Shown here in pieces: positions 42,179-53,840 of a DNA stretch of 64,000 bases. This DNA is from Pararge aegeria (Eukaryota; Arthropoda; Insecta; Lepidoptera; Nymphalidae). The stretch spans positions 3,968,001 to 4,032,000 of the forward strand of contig NC_053202.1 in the NCBI RefSeq assembly GCF_905163445.1. The letters run 5' to 3'. Position 1 is the first letter of the stretch, and the number at the start of each line of letters is the position of its first letter. Below the pieces are notes generated by a model, which made no database searches, was not told where the DNA came from, and saw only the letters and a list, made by a program, of their open reading frames with translations. The translations under genes were made by a program, and so were the position numbers.

Positions 42179-42599
42179 CAAATACGTTACGGCTTTCTGT
42201 AATTGAATTGTAAAGTTGGCTTAACAGGTCTAGCATGACCGACCTGAAAAGATTTGTCGATATTTTATCGTTCATTCCCAAATGTACTAATGCAATGACA
42301 TGCGATAAATATAATACCAGAGGGCCTAGTTTGTGTTTTACTTATTTGACTACGATTTATATAGAATCGAAACAGCGCCATCTTGTGCCAGCTTCCTATA
42401 CAAGTCGAAGTTAACTTTCACAACACTGTTTTCCAGAATTTTAACTAGATGGCGCGCCTTGGATCCCATACAAATAGTAGTTTGCTTATACGCCGCAACG
42501 AATAAGTTTGTTGAAAAACTCAGACTAGGCACCTTGTACGACAAAATATACTACTTTTGTGTCATCAATACCATTATGTTAATAATGTTTTGATATGGG

Positions 42600-43440
42600 A
42601 CAGGGTTTTTTTTAAAGCTCAAATTCGCCTATGACGTCACGAGTACCGCCATGACCCGGCGAGCATTTTTCGGGATATTTTTTTTAAAAATATAATTTGC
42701 ATTTTATATCAGCCAAACATTTAATTTCGGCAAAAATAAGATACGTTTTGTATATAGTAAATAAATACTTCCAAACATAATAGGGAAGTTTTTCAAAATA
42801 AGTCATTATGCTTATTTTCTTGTATGCATAATGATTATGGTAACGGGGCATCGACGTGAGCAAGATTCCAAACTTTAACTTTTCAATAACAAACTTTATC
42901 GCTTCAAACAACATCCTAAAGAAGCTTTGGATAGCAGAACTTAAGAAAACTAATTTGTCGATGCAAAGTCGATATAATCGGTTCCCTCCGTTATAAAGAT
43001 ATCGTTCTTAGGATTTATGCTAGTCTTGCAGCTAGGGCTACCGTATCTCAGGATTAGTACTAAGATTTCAGGATTTTTTGGACTTTTCTCGGCAGGATTT
43101 TGCAATTAATATTATTAAATCTCAGGATTTTTAGAATTGTCCATAAAATACAGCTAAACTTAACAATTATTAATTTAATTATTTTTTTATGAAATGCCTC
43201 ACATGTAAAACTCTTCGAATCATATAGAATTAAAAGTGTAATAAATACCGTTAGTTGGTTTCTATCATAAGACTATTGGGCCCCCATGATAAAACTTGTT
43301 CTATGTTTGCATCGGATAATAACGACTTTTTTAAAGTGTTGAATAAATTTGAAAGAAATTTCCAATGGAAATCTTTTTCTACGGACTTTAGTTTTTTTTC
43401 ATCTGGCAGCCCTACCTGCAGCGTTCTATAAAATATTTAA
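42600..43440. other. Intergenic DNA, no gene recognised
   Basis: TCAGGATTT recurs four times between 43050 and 43135 with loose spacing. No coding sequence is seen. Confidence 0.4.
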
Positions 43441-43673
43441 CTACTATTCAAGTATTTAACTTGATTGCTACATCGCTTTGGGAATTACGAGCGGGTACTT
43501 TGGGGGGTAGTTCCCCCTTGAGGAGGAATATATTTTTGATAGGGATTTCGGAAGACGTTTCAATTATTGGCCACAAAATTCTTGGTGTTATTATAAATGG
43601 GTTAATTAAATCAGATTTAATCTTAGGTTTAAAGAAATTTATTCTGATTAAAGACACTAACATGAGAACTTAA

Positions 43674-44131
43674 GGAAAGGGAGCATTCCCAACTTTGGGC
43701 CAATGCAAAAGATTGTAAACAAACCAAAATAGCTTTCCCTAACCTAAACCAACAACTAACTAACAAACTACTCCGCCTGGATAGAAGCAAACTTAGGAAG
43801 GTGGTGGGAATCATAACAGGACATAGCTCCTTAAACAGACATCTTTCCATTATAGGTGTCACCGACAGTCCTCTTTGCAGAGCATGCATGGAGAAGAATG
43901 AAACACCTACGCACGTGATGCTGGAGTGCACGGGTGTGATAGAGCAACGCGAGATCTACCTGGGATCACCAGCCACTTTCCAAGAAATCCTCAGCAACCT
44001 GGGCGGCATGCTGGGATTCTGGAACGAGCTTGGATGGCTGAAGTAGCGAGCAACACTGGGAAAAATTTCACGTACAACAAGCGAAGCGCTTACGTGCGGA
44101 AACTGCCCAGAAGAAGAAAAAGAAGAAGAAG
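43674..44131 (+). pseudogene. 5'-truncated LINE with exact target duplication and GAA tail
   Basis: The frame from about 43680 to 44046 reads LWANAKDCKQTK, KLRKVVGIITGHSSLNRH, then DSPLCRACMEKNETPTHVML and GFWNELGWLK. The C-x2-C-x-H-x-C-type finger after an RNase H-like end is typical of insect LINE ORF2 C-termini. ATGAGAACTTAA flanks it exactly (43662-43673 and 44132-44143). The tail is a GAA-rich run. Confidence 0.87.
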
Positions 44132-44159
44132 ATGAGAACTTAATCATATATGAAACTAG

Positions 44160-45600
44160 TTAATACAAGTTAAAAATAAATAGAATAATTAATTTTTCCC
44201 TGTTACTCACACAATGTATTTGTCTAATTTAAATATATTGGTATTCCTTAAAACGTATGCAGCTAATTTAGTTTTGAATATATTGAATGAGTTAACAATT
44301 TTTACGCCTTTTTTTTTAACCTTCAGTGTTGGTATTTTATTATAAAATATAATTTGTTCTAATTGGTTCTAGTTGTAGGTAAGGTGAGGAAACTGGCTCG
44401 ACGAGTTTTATTTTTCTCCTTTGTGAAAATTGTTATTGTGTGGATGTTAGTGAGGATTGTTTTATTTAAAGATTAACTGATAAATATGCAGATGGTATAA
44501 ATGGTACAGTTTTTTGGTGGACGTTCTCATTTATTGCTTATTACCTTATCATTTATATGAATAAAGAAGTCTTACATGAACTATATCACATTAGCTAGTT
44601 GATCATTTATCATCAAATAAGTCAGGAGTTTTCGAGCACCGGCCATATCCTAACTAAAAACTTACCCCCGAAATCGAACGAGACAGTTTAAGACTGAACC
44701 AATTTCGATGAAACTGTTATAAACACTTTGCAAAAAAAAAAAAGAAGCTTACATGAACACAATTCACGTTAAGATATTTGATAAGATTGATTGATTGATC
44801 GAACTTAGTACTTACCATATTAATAAAATATTAATTTTGGAAAGTAGCGCGGAGGTTTTTTCGTCCGCCGAGGCAAGCCAACATACACCATATATTTAAA
44901 ATGTAGAAAATTTTTATATATATTGTGTGAATAAAAGTGAAAAAAGGTACAAAATATGTTTTGTACCTTTAAAATATGTGATATATTTTGTACCCTTTTT
45001 TGACAAATTTATTGACTTTGGCTTTATGCTAATTTTCTTGTTTTATAAATCAGGGGCACTGATCCCTAATATACTATAATACAATAGAGGTCAGTGACCA
45101 GGGGTTATAAATAGGGGAGGAAAAAAATAATATATTTTGTACTTAAATATACAAATAATATTATATTTATTTATGTACCGTATTAAGTTTACTGAGATGA
45201 ATCATAACCGACGCTTGCATACTCTCTGAGGTATACCGGGGAAATGTAAATAGATACCAGAATTAGATTGACTAGGGCAGTAAGCTCGTTAAAGTCTCTC
45301 CTATCGAGTTATACTAAACATTTGCTCTAAGCTTAACCTCGCTTTGGTTATATCATATTCCTATTAACTAACCATTAAAACGTTGAGTGCCCCAAAATTA
45401 AGATTAAAAAAAAATATTTAGTTCTTCGTAACGGAAAAAACAAAGGGGTGTGTAAGGCTACGGCTTTCCTTTACGCAACGTCCTTGGAATGAATATAATT
45501 TTAGAAGTGTTGAGTTCCAAGCGAAGAGTGATATTTAAAATAATATTGTAAAAAAACTAATAAGGAAATAAAAGTTGTGGAAATATTAAGAAATTTATTT
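44160..45600. other. AT-rich intergenic DNA
   Basis: A compound inverted repeat at 44940-45000 (AAAGGTACAAAATATGT against TATATTTTGTACCCTTT) is the only structure noted. No gene is seen. Confidence 0.45.
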
Positions 45601-45614
45601 TGAACTACAGTCAT

Positions 45615-46405
45615 TAGCCAACAATATAAGCACATTACCTGTCCACTGCACGGTTCTCCTCTCACAATGAGAAGGGGTTAAGGTCGTTGTCCACCACGCT
45701 GGCCCAATGCGGATTGGTGGACTCCGCACGCCTTTTAGAACATTATGGAGAACTCTCAGGAACGCAGGTTTCCTCGCGTATATGTTAAAAAATGTGTTTT
45801 ATAAAATAATAAACAATAAAATAAAGTTCAGTAATTTACTTGAACGGATCTATCTTTCTGTCCCAAGTAGATATCCCCGTTGTTGTACAATTCCAACAAG
45901 AAAAACCTTTCATTTACCTTTCGCTAGGACGCTTCTTGGAAAATAAGCCCCGAAAGCACGCATATGTGCTGAATACAACGTAATATCACGATTATTACTT
46001 GGCATCGACATATTTCCCTACATTTACCTGGTATTAAAAAAAAGTTTATCGCTTACCTATCGGTTATACCTCCCTTGAGATAGATATTATGTATACAGAA
46101 CACCTATTTCTTCCTATATAATCTATAAAATATCTTTATGATTATTTTTGCTGTATTTACATGCAATTATTATTACATTTTTGTGAATGGTCACTTTTTA
46201 TCGATGTACATATAAGTGAATGTTTAGAATATTGTACAATTTTATTACTGTATATGCTTAATATGTATATTGTTAGTGTCCTTAATAAATAAATATAATA
46301 AAACGCACATAACTTTAAAACTTTAACGATGCGTGCTGGGATTCAAACTCGGCCCTCCGAATGTGAAGTCGAAGTCCTATCCACTGGGCCATGACTGCTT
46401 CATGG
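45615..46405 (-). repeat. SINE family S2 split by a LINE fragment
   Basis: The S2 body runs 45615-45778 (GAGAAGGGGTTAAGGTCGTT and on) and the head runs 46300-46405 (AACGCACATAACTTTAAAAC, GCGTGCTGGGATTCAAACTC, CCACTGGGCCATGACTGC). The filler between them is LINE-derived. Confidence 0.82.
45779..46299 (+). pseudogene. LINE 3' fragment inserted in S2
   Basis: The frame NKIKFSNLLERIYLSVPSRY, then TRKTFHLPFARTLLGK, resembles the C-terminal region of CR1-like ORF2 proteins. A long AT-rich 3' leader follows and ends AATAAATAAATATAAT. Confidence 0.65.
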
Positions 46406-46494
46406 CTTATCGCAGGGTGAAATTGCTGTGAAGAGTTAACTAATACCTACTGTAATAGAAAATAGACACAGAATACGAGCTCTATGGTATGCTC

Positions 46495-47110
46495 AAATTC
46501 AAATTCAAATTAAAAATTCATTTATTTCAAGTAGGCCTAATTAATAAGCACTTTTGAAACGTCAAGTCAGTCGGTTTGTAGTGACTCTACCACCTGTTCG
46601 GAAGGCAGATTCCACTGAGAAGAGCCAGAAACTCAGCAGATTGCTATTTTTCAACAACATTTAAAAGTTTAACAATCTTTAGAATTTTTCTGTTTTGTGA
46701 GAGATGAGAGCGGAGTGGCCTGCTTCCAAGCAGCCTTGTCGTTAAGGAATTCATCAATCGTGTACTAACCACGATTTGTTAAATGTATTTTAATATATTG
46801 TTTAAACTTAGGTAAAGGTAGATCTAATATTACCTTCGGTATAATGTTATAAAACCCATCCCCACGGAGGATTTCTGTACTCTTCTCAGACGATATGCAG
46901 ATGTCACTAATTTATGTCCGTTTCTAGTTAGTCGACTGTTTATAATTACTTATGTTTTGTTTAATAAAGATTATATTTATATAAATATATTGCGAGGCTA
47001 CTGTAAGTATACCGATTTCTTTAAATTTGGTACGAAGGGATTCGCGTGATCTAAGTTTATATATCCATCGCACAGCTCGTTTATGACAACACAGAAAATC
47101 TCTGGCAACC
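46495..47110 (-). pseudogene. LINE-E 3' end, second copy
   Basis: TCAAGTAGGCCTAATTAATA, GAAACGTCAAGTCAGTCGGT and AGACGATATGCAGATGTCAC match 17143-17790 in order and orientation. Stops break the minus frame. Confidence 0.75.
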
Positions 47111-47332
47111 CGCAGGCTCTATCTACTAACAAAAATAGTCTTCGATAACGGCTCTATGGAATGCTTAACATAAAATCTCCCGCATCTAGGGTTCCATTCG
47201 CACGCGGGCGCTATCTAACAATGAATATCGTCTCCGAATACGGGCTCTGTGACATGCTTAATTGAAATCTCCTCCCCCACATTAGGGCCCTATTCAGAGC
47301 TTTTAAATTTAACTAGCGTTCTTCATACGTTT

Positions 47333-47640
47333 TTGACGACTTCCTAGCGGTGAGCGCTGTGAATTTAAGGAGTTCCCGGGTTCGATTCTCGGCAGGGACA
47401 AAATGATAATTTACAATTTCTGAATTTTCTCCGGTCTGGTCTGGGAGGCTTTGGCCGTGGCTAGTTACCACCCTACCGACAAAGACGTGCCGCTCAGCGA
47501 TTTAGTGTTCCGGTGCGATGTCGAATAGTAACCTATTAGGGGTGTGACTAGGTACCCCTAACAGGTTAGCCCGCTACCATCTTAGACTACATTATCACCA
47601 GACGAGATTGCAGTTGTAGTGGAATAAAAAAGAAAATCGT
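47333..47640 (+). repeat. SINE family S3, reference full-length copy
   Basis: The tRNA-like head has CCTAGCGGTGAGCGCTGTG and a box B of GGGTTCGATTCTCGG. The body follows with TGGCTAGTTACCACCCTACC, GACAAAGACGTGCCGCTCAG, GGTGCGATGTCG and GCCCGCTACCATCTTAGACT. The copy ends TAGTGGAATAAAAAAG. Confidence 0.88.
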
Positions 47641-47909
47641 CCACGTTTATTACGGTTATAAAAAATCACGTCGATAAAAAGTAATTTATGTTAATATCCT
47701 TCCTTTCAACTAGCTTTGTGCCAAAATTGGATTGGTTGCATACTTAGGGCTTTAAGGAAGGACAAACGATTGGGCTAACGTACTTTCGTACTAATAATAA
47801 AGATTGCGGCATCGGCGGTATGTGACCATTAGCTTTGTGGGAAATCGCTTCGTGGCAATTGACAGAGAGACGCGGATTAAAAAAATATCTATGCATTTTA
47901 AAAGTTTCA

Positions 47910-48212
47910 TCATCATGATATCAACCCATTACTGGCCCACTACAGAGCACGGTTTCCTCCCACAATGAGAAGGGGTTAACGCTGGCCCAGTGCGGATTGG
48001 GTGACTCCACACACCTTTTAGAACATTACGGACAACTCAGGCAAGCAGGTTTCCTCACGATGTTCTCCTTCACCGTTGAAGCAAGTGATATTTTAATTAC
48101 TTGAAAGGCAAATAACTTTGTAAAGTTAGAAGTGCGTGCCGGGGTTCAAACTCGGCACACTGAAAGTGAAGTCGAGCCCCTACCCACTGGGCTATTCCCG
48201 CTTCAAGTTTGT
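47910..48212 (-). repeat. SINE family S2, near full length
   Basis: The copy runs from CAACCCATTACTGGCCCACT through GATGTTCTCCTTCACCGTTG to the head GGGGTTCAAACTCGGCAC and CCCACTGGGCTATTCCCGC. Read in reverse, the head has box A TAGCCCAGTGGGTAGG and box B GAGTTTGAACCCC. Confidence 0.88.
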
Positions 48213-48629
48213 TTAAAAAAAAGTTTACAAAATTAAAAATCTTAATGTGTACGATCATCATGATCATGAATGATGGAGAGTAAAGGCTACTTTCTTCACA
48301 GAAAAACCAACGGTTCCAAAGCGATGTGTAGAAAAGGCGAGCGAAGAACGCGAGCAACACCTAGTCTTATCATACCCATACATAACATTTACGCTATGAC
48401 GGGTAGCTAATGTACATTTTAGCTTAAGGCAATCACTTAGAATTCTTCTGAGAAAAACTTTTAATAAACAAAATGGTGAGTGCAAATGACACCTTGGCTG
48501 CCAGCCAGTTTAATATCTGGCAATAAAGCGGCGCTAAACAAAAAAATGGCCTTTTGAATCTAATAAAGAGGTTCGCAGACAATGCATCATCACAATTATT
48601 ACCAATGATCATTTAAGCTTTTGTTTTCG

Positions 48630-48790
48630 TTATTCCACTACAAGTTAGCCCTTGACTGTAATCTCATCTGGTGGTAAGTGATGATGCAGTCTCACACCAG
48701 TCCAGACCAATTTCACATCAATCCAGTCTCACATCAATCCAGTCAAAATTCAGAAATTAAACATTCTATAAATTCCCAAATAGCCATTAT
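48630..48790 (-). repeat. SINE family S3, partial, with local CCAGTC repeats
   Basis: AGTTAGCCCTTGACTGTAAT and GTGATGATGCAGTCTCACAC are S3. Then CACATCAATCCAGTC is repeated in tandem at 48714-48745. Confidence 0.7.
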
Positions 48791-48863
48791 AGTGGACTCG
48801 TAATGGTTTGATACTGATAAAGCTTAATGTTTATTGTATAACATGGAATTCTGCAATAGGGAA

Positions 48864-49543
48864 ATATATCCACATCGGCTTGTTTTACATTTTATGACCA
48901 AGTATCAAAATCGGCTCATTTTACATTTTATGCCCACGTATTAACATTGGCTCATTTTACATTTTATGCCCATATATCAACATCGGCTCATTTACATTTT
49001 ATGCCCACGTATCAACATTGGCTCATTTTACATTTTACGCCCAGGTATCAGCATCGGGTCATTTTACATTTTATGCCCACGTATCAACATCGGCTCATTT
49101 ACATTTTATGCCCACGTATCAGCATTGGCTCATTTTACATTTTATGCCCATATATCAACATCGGCTCATTTACATTTTATGCCCAAATATCAACATTGGC
49201 TCATTTTACATTTTATGCCCACGTATCAACATTGGCTCATTTTAAATTTTACGCCTAGGTATCAGCATCGGGTCATTTTACATTCTATGCCCACGTATCA
49301 AATTTGCTCATTTTACATTTTATGCCCATATACCAACATCGGCTCATTTACATTTTATGCCCACGTATCAACATTGGCTCATTTTACATTTTATGCCCAC
49401 GTATCAACATTGGCTCATTTTACATTTTACGCCGAGGTATAAGCATCCGGTCATTTTACATTTTATGCCCACGTATCAACATTGGCTCATTTTACATTTT
49501 ATGCCCACGTATCAACATTGGCTCATTTTACATTTTATGCCCA
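48864..49543. repeat. 36-bp minisatellite, about 19 units with a five-unit higher-order pattern
   Basis: The unit is about ATCAACATTGGCTCATTT plus TACATTTTATGCCCACGT. Units are 36 bases, or 35 where one T is lost. Variant types recur in a set order (ATGCCCATAT end; 35-base CATCGGCTCATTTACATT; standard; TTTTACGCC-AGGT; CAGCATCGGGTC). Two complete blocks of about 178 bases and one shorter block are visible. Because 36 is a multiple of three, several frames stay open with a 12-residue repeat; I treat these as non-coding. Confidence 0.9.
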
Positions 49544-49654
49544 ATCTAACCATCATCATAAATCATAAATCGGTATTAACATCGGCTAATAATAATTTAT
49601 GCCCACAATCTCCGTGCTTTAGAGTGGGTTGCCGTGCTTTTTTTATTCCAGTTA

Positions 49655-49900
49655 GCATTTGAATCAAACTCACCTAGTGTCAAGTGATCATGCATTCTTA
49701 AATGGCAGAGGGCTAAACTCTATATACAGCAGTTATATTAAATTCAAAACTAACTAAGGCTCCTATATTGGTGACTAGTTATCACCAGACCGGACCTAGA
49801 AAATTCAGGAAATAAAATTCCGAAATTGCCCTTGCCTCGTCGAACCCGCCACCTCCGGATTATAAGACCGCAGCACTCACCATTGTGCCAAGGGGTCGAC
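49655..49900 (-). repeat. SINE family S3, diverged
   Basis: CACCTAGTGTCAAGTGATCA, TAGTTATCACCAGACCGGAC and CACCTCCGGATTATAAGACC fit an antisense S3 with its head at the right. Confidence 0.65.
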
Positions 49901-49984
49901 AAGTAATACAGGGGCGAAAAATTTAAAAGACTTTTGTGGAATTCCGTTCATAACGTGTCGTGGCGGCAGATCAGCATACAGTTT

Positions 49985-50430
49985 TTACCACTTCTATTCC
50001 AGGTGTCGTACGAGGCGACTAAGGCAGCATAACAAAGAAACGTGTTCTGAGCTACTACAACCAACTACTGCGATCACCAACGAGACAAACACCCCCACAG
50101 GGACTGGCCCTTTTTTTTATACAGAGAAAATGCCTGACGCATACCACTCCGTTGGGAGAAACGGAGTAGTTATGTGGGACTTGCACCCACTAAAAACTCT
50201 GGGTGTCCCTCGATAGACCTATAAGTGAGAGCACGGGATTAACTTGCATATTCACCGCACTCTCGGCCAGGTTTTGACCCCCAATGCATGGCGGGTCCCA
50301 TCATCAATGGCCTGATCGCTGCCAAATACTCCAGAGAGGCGTGCACTACACGGCACGCCACCTTCTTAGGCCCGTTATTCAGTGGCGGTACTACCATACA
50401 AGACGAAAAGCCGGGCTTGCGTTACAATAA
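49985..50430. other. GC-richer block, probable repeat or LINE leader
   Basis: The block contains CACTCCGTTGGGAGAAACGG, an inverted pair CTCCGTT and AACGGAG, and CCCAATGCATGGCGGGTCCC. No ORF or family was recognised. Confidence 0.35.
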
Positions 50431-50539
50431 GTATCTCTTTTAAATTTTTCTTGACTATTCCGAAATGAAAATAACAAAATAATTAAAACTTGATAGCAAT
50501 GAGGATATAAATATTTTTTTTTAACTTTTGCTGAATAAT

Positions 50540-50770
50540 GTATATACTCTTTGTCTACTTTACTGCAAGCACTACGTTACCCTGTGGTAACAAACAGACG
50601 AACGGCGCGGCGCCGCGCCGAACTATCACTTTCGCGCTCTTCGCGTGTCTTCGTACGGTATCGGAGGTCCTGCTTTGTCTCGCTCACACTCATTTGCTTA
50701 TACGGGGCTTTTATTTTACTGCTCTCTCTCATAGAAATTTCAATGTATTTAGCAGAGACAATCTAGATTA
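50540..50770. other. GC-rich island with an 18-bp palindrome
   Basis: CGGCGCGGCGCCGCGCCG at 50603-50620 is a perfect palindrome in an AT-rich neighbourhood. Overlapping plus ORFs here have no domain. Confidence 0.5.
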
Positions 50771-51249
50771 TTTAATAATTTAGTATGGAGATCAAATGCC
50801 AGATTGCGAGTTGAAGTTAGTGAAGATGACCAGCGAACGAATTGAAACAACTTCACGCGTGTTATTATTTGCGTTACAACTAGTTGACACTTGACAGATT
50901 CATTATTATTGATTAATAACTAGTTAGGAGTTTATTATTGTTTTTTTTTAGTTGAATAGTGTTTTGTCTTATGAAAATAATGGTTGGAACGCGGCTGGTT
51001 ACGACATAAATTACCAGGCATCATAAGAATTAAAGAGAGCAGAACTCAAAGAAACACTTGGGATTTCTATGATTACTTTTTAATTTTGGCAACCATTGCA
51101 AAGAAACTTCTTTATCATAATTCGCGTGCTGACTTAATCGTACCTAGTATTTTTCAAAGATTTGTTGATATTGTTTGTCATTTAGCACAACAAGAATAGT
51201 GACTTAGAGATCATGACGAGTTAAATTTGTCCTTTAGGTAACTGGGCTT

Positions 51250-51290
51250 GCTCAAACTTAAAACCCTAGGCACGCCACTGCTGTTATTAG
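51250..51290. mobile_element. Possible hAT-like MITE end
   Basis: CCCTAGGCACGCCACTGCTG carries the reverse of a CAGTGGCGTGC terminus like the element at 16242. The partner end is not seen. Confidence 0.4.
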
Positions 51291-51679
51291 TTGGGTGGCA
51301 AACTTCACTGGGGCTGGCCCTAAGTCCAGCAGTGGACTGGTATACATTATTGAAGATACGAAGTTCACAATATTTTTAAACTCAATCAAACTGTTTAAAT
51401 AATCTGCCATATTTCTTGTGAACTTAACTTATCACATATTTAAGTGTACGATGTGTAAAGGTCACCGAGCTATCTAAAATTATTCCACCCAATATAATCT
51501 GACTTACTTGTACTGGTTATAAAAATCTGTTTGGGTTTCGTAGTTTCTAACCGTAACCGTTTTTTTTCGAATTGATGCTTCTCTCTTCAATTCGATTTTT
51601 ATTCTAAACAATATGCATTAATTCTAATGGAGCGTTCACTGAGCCTACGTTATATTTCTAAGAATGAAAGATAGAAAAA

Positions 51680-52378
51680 TAAATATTCTTACATCGCTTA
51701 AAAAAGTATTACTTATCTATGTAATTGAGTAGTAAGGAAATTTATAATAGCAGAAATATCTATCTATATATATAAAAGAGAAAGTGAGTGGGTATGTTCC
51801 GTATAGACTCCGAAAAGTCCGAGTAATCCTGTAAAGTTTGGTGACGATCGGAGCACTCCTATTTTTGAACTGTCAAACTGTCAAATACAGCATTATTTAC
51901 TGATGATGATATTATATTGTTGGGTGTACATGGGTGTAGATAATGATCTTCACCCACCCGAGAATAGAAGAGAATGAATACGGAGAGAAATAAATGATTT
52001 AATATATTATGAGACTTGAATTAAAAATTTAATGATGTAAGTTTATTGTTTAAAAAAAATAAAGCAAAATCTAGCCCGGCGAAGTATATCATAAATATCT
52101 ATTATAGTATATAAAAAAATATATCGGTTTTTTTGTAGTTTTTATGTAATTGTAGTACGTATGTATTGTTTATGTAGGTTTATTTTATTTTTTGTAACAT
52201 ACCTTATGCACCATCCACTTTCCACTTTTTTATCGGTTTCGCACGCTCAGGTTGCTTTTAAAAGATCACTTTTAATGATAAGTCCGCTTATACACTCTAG
52301 CACTCAGTACTATTACTGTTTTGCTTGTGTCTATTGTGTTGTGTTGCAAAAAAGTTTTTCTATTCTATTCTATTCTAT
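51680..52378 (+). mobile_element. LINE 3' end with (TATTC)n tail, carrying an insertion
   Basis: CATCGCTTAAAAAAGTATTA, then CTTATCTATGTAATTGAGTA, matches 41560-41600. The 3' leader resumes at about 52085, with GGTTGCTTTTAAAAGATCAC and the TATTC end at 52360-52378. The part between, 51760-52080, is foreign. Confidence 0.72.
51760..52080 (+). mobile_element. Probable Helitron-like insertion in the LINE tail
   Basis: The segment opens TCTATCTATATATATAAAAG and AGAAAGTGAGTGGGTATGTT. It closes near AATCTAGCCCGGCGAAGTAT. TC at the left and the GC hairpin near the right suggest a Helitron, but the CTAG end is not clean. Confidence 0.4.
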
Positions 52379-52644
52379 GGCTCCACAGATTACAATATCA
52401 ACGACACCGCGTACGCTATGTGTGGTACGTTATGTGTGGCACAATCTAGAAAAATGTGCCAGCCCAGCACATGCGCCAGTGTCACTTGACACTGTTGACC
52501 AGGTGACACCACTGATGGTTACCGATGTTTTTACAGAGGAGTGCCTGCCTCAGTAGGCACAGCTGGCTGGTTTGCGGTTGTGTGCGAAAGCGTTGCTATG
52601 ACCCAGTCGCCAGGCGATGAGTTTTTTTTTTTTGTATAAATATA

Positions 52645-53405
52645 CAATACTACGACAATACACACATCGCAATCTAGCCCCAAAGTAAGCGTAGCTTGTG
52701 TTATGGGTACTAAGATGACTGATGAATATTTTATGATTTTTTGATGAATAATATACATAATATACTAATAATATAATAAATATAATGTTGGAGCGGGTGC
52801 AAAATAAATTTATTAGGTACTTGTATTTAAGAATGTATGGCGTATACCCCTGAGGCACCAATGACGCGCGCCCTCCGCATCCTCAATGTCATTTCAGAGC
52901 AATGTGATTTGTATTGTTGCGCTCTGAGTGAATTCACAAGGATCGCAATGTGGATTATTTGTTACAATTTACAATGCTGCCAGCATCTTGGGAACTGTGC
53001 CTCGCTGCGGTGGTTTCGAGGACGTTTTAGATTTTATTTAGTTTTTAAATAGTTTATTTTAGGTTATATTTATAATTTTGTATATTATATAAAATAAAGT
53101 GTTGAATAGATAGATGTTTTTTTGTTACCAGAATAGGAAATTAAATATTATAATGTTAAAATATAAAAAAACAAGATACACTATCGCATTAGGTTTAAGT
53201 ATTCTGTAATGATAGTGTTAGAATAAGAATATCAATAAATAAAAAAAATTTAAAAAAAATTAAATACTTAGAATATACATATAAACACCCAGACACTGGA
53301 AAACATTCATGCTGATCAAACAAACATTTTCCAGTAGTGGGAATCGAACTCACGACCTCGGACTCAGAAAGCAGGGTCGCTGCAAACTGCGCCAATCGGC
53401 CGTTG
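52645..53405 (-). repeat. SINE family S1 split by a LINE fragment
   Basis: The S1 tail is at 52645-52760 (TACTACGACAATACACACAT, then TAAGCGTAGCTTGTGTTATG). The S1 middle and head are at 53265-53405 (ACACCCAGACACTGGAAAAC, GTGGGAATCGAACTCACGAC, TGCGCCAATCGGCCG). Confidence 0.82.
52783..53150 (+). pseudogene. LINE C-terminal fragment inserted in S1
   Basis: The frame reads LERVQNKFIRYLYLRMYG at the start and GRFRFYLVF near the end, the terminal pattern of insect LINE ORF2 proteins. The 3' side ends with AAAATAAAGTGTTGAATAG. A repeated AATATAATGTT-like string on both sides may be the target duplication. Confidence 0.68.
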
Positions 53406-53539
53406 GAACACCGTTGGATTTTAGTCGGTAAGAGTACGGCATAAAAGGTGACACCACTGATATGCGTGCACGCAGACATGCACGGACCACATTTCATATT
53501 TGAATTTACTAATAGACTAAAACCAAGATTATATAAGAA

Positions 53540-53840
53540 TCATCATCATCACTCAACCCATTACCGGCCCACTACTGTGCACGGGTCATCTCCCACAATG
53601 AGAAGGGATTAAGGCCGTAGTCCACCACGTTGGCCCAGTGCGGATTGGTGGACTCGAAACACCTTTACAGACACAACATTATGTAGAACTCTCAAGCATG
53701 CAGGTTTCCTCGCGATGTTTTCCTTCACCTTTGAAGAAACTGATATTTTACTTACTTAAAAAGTAACTCTAACATTTCTATCTTTAAAGGTGCTTGCTGG
53801 GATTCGACCTCAGCCCCCTGAAATTGAAGCCTAACGTACT
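53540..53840 (-). repeat. SINE family S2, near full length
   Basis: The copy runs CAACCCATTACCGGCCCACT, GAGAAGGGATTAAGGCCGTA, CACGTTGGCCCAGTGCGGAT, TTTTCCTTCACCTTTGAAG and GCTTGCTGGGATTCGACCTC. Confidence 0.85.

Noticed and set aside
43461..43673. 70-codon ORF before the LINE insertion as a host gene cut by the LINE
   Set aside because: The ORF ends inside the target duplication, but it is unlike any family I know and its opposite strand is open too.
47345..47400. A second tRNA gene
   Set aside because: It is the head of S3; there is no proper 3' acceptor stem and the SINE body follows directly.
48864..49543. CRISPR array
   Set aside because: Units are directly adjacent with no unique spacers, and the genome is eukaryotic.
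48947..49662. Overlapping ORFs with a 12-residue repeat as a repeat protein
   Set aside because: They arise in more than one frame from a 36-base unit, with 35-base units that break each frame; there is no start context or domain.
50538..50783. Overlapping ORFs in the GC-rich island as a gene
   Set aside because: Two frames are equally open and neither shows a motif; the palindrome is more notable than the coding sense.
52161..52556. 131-codon plus ORF as a gene
   Set aside because: It covers the 3' leader and TATTC tail of a LINE.
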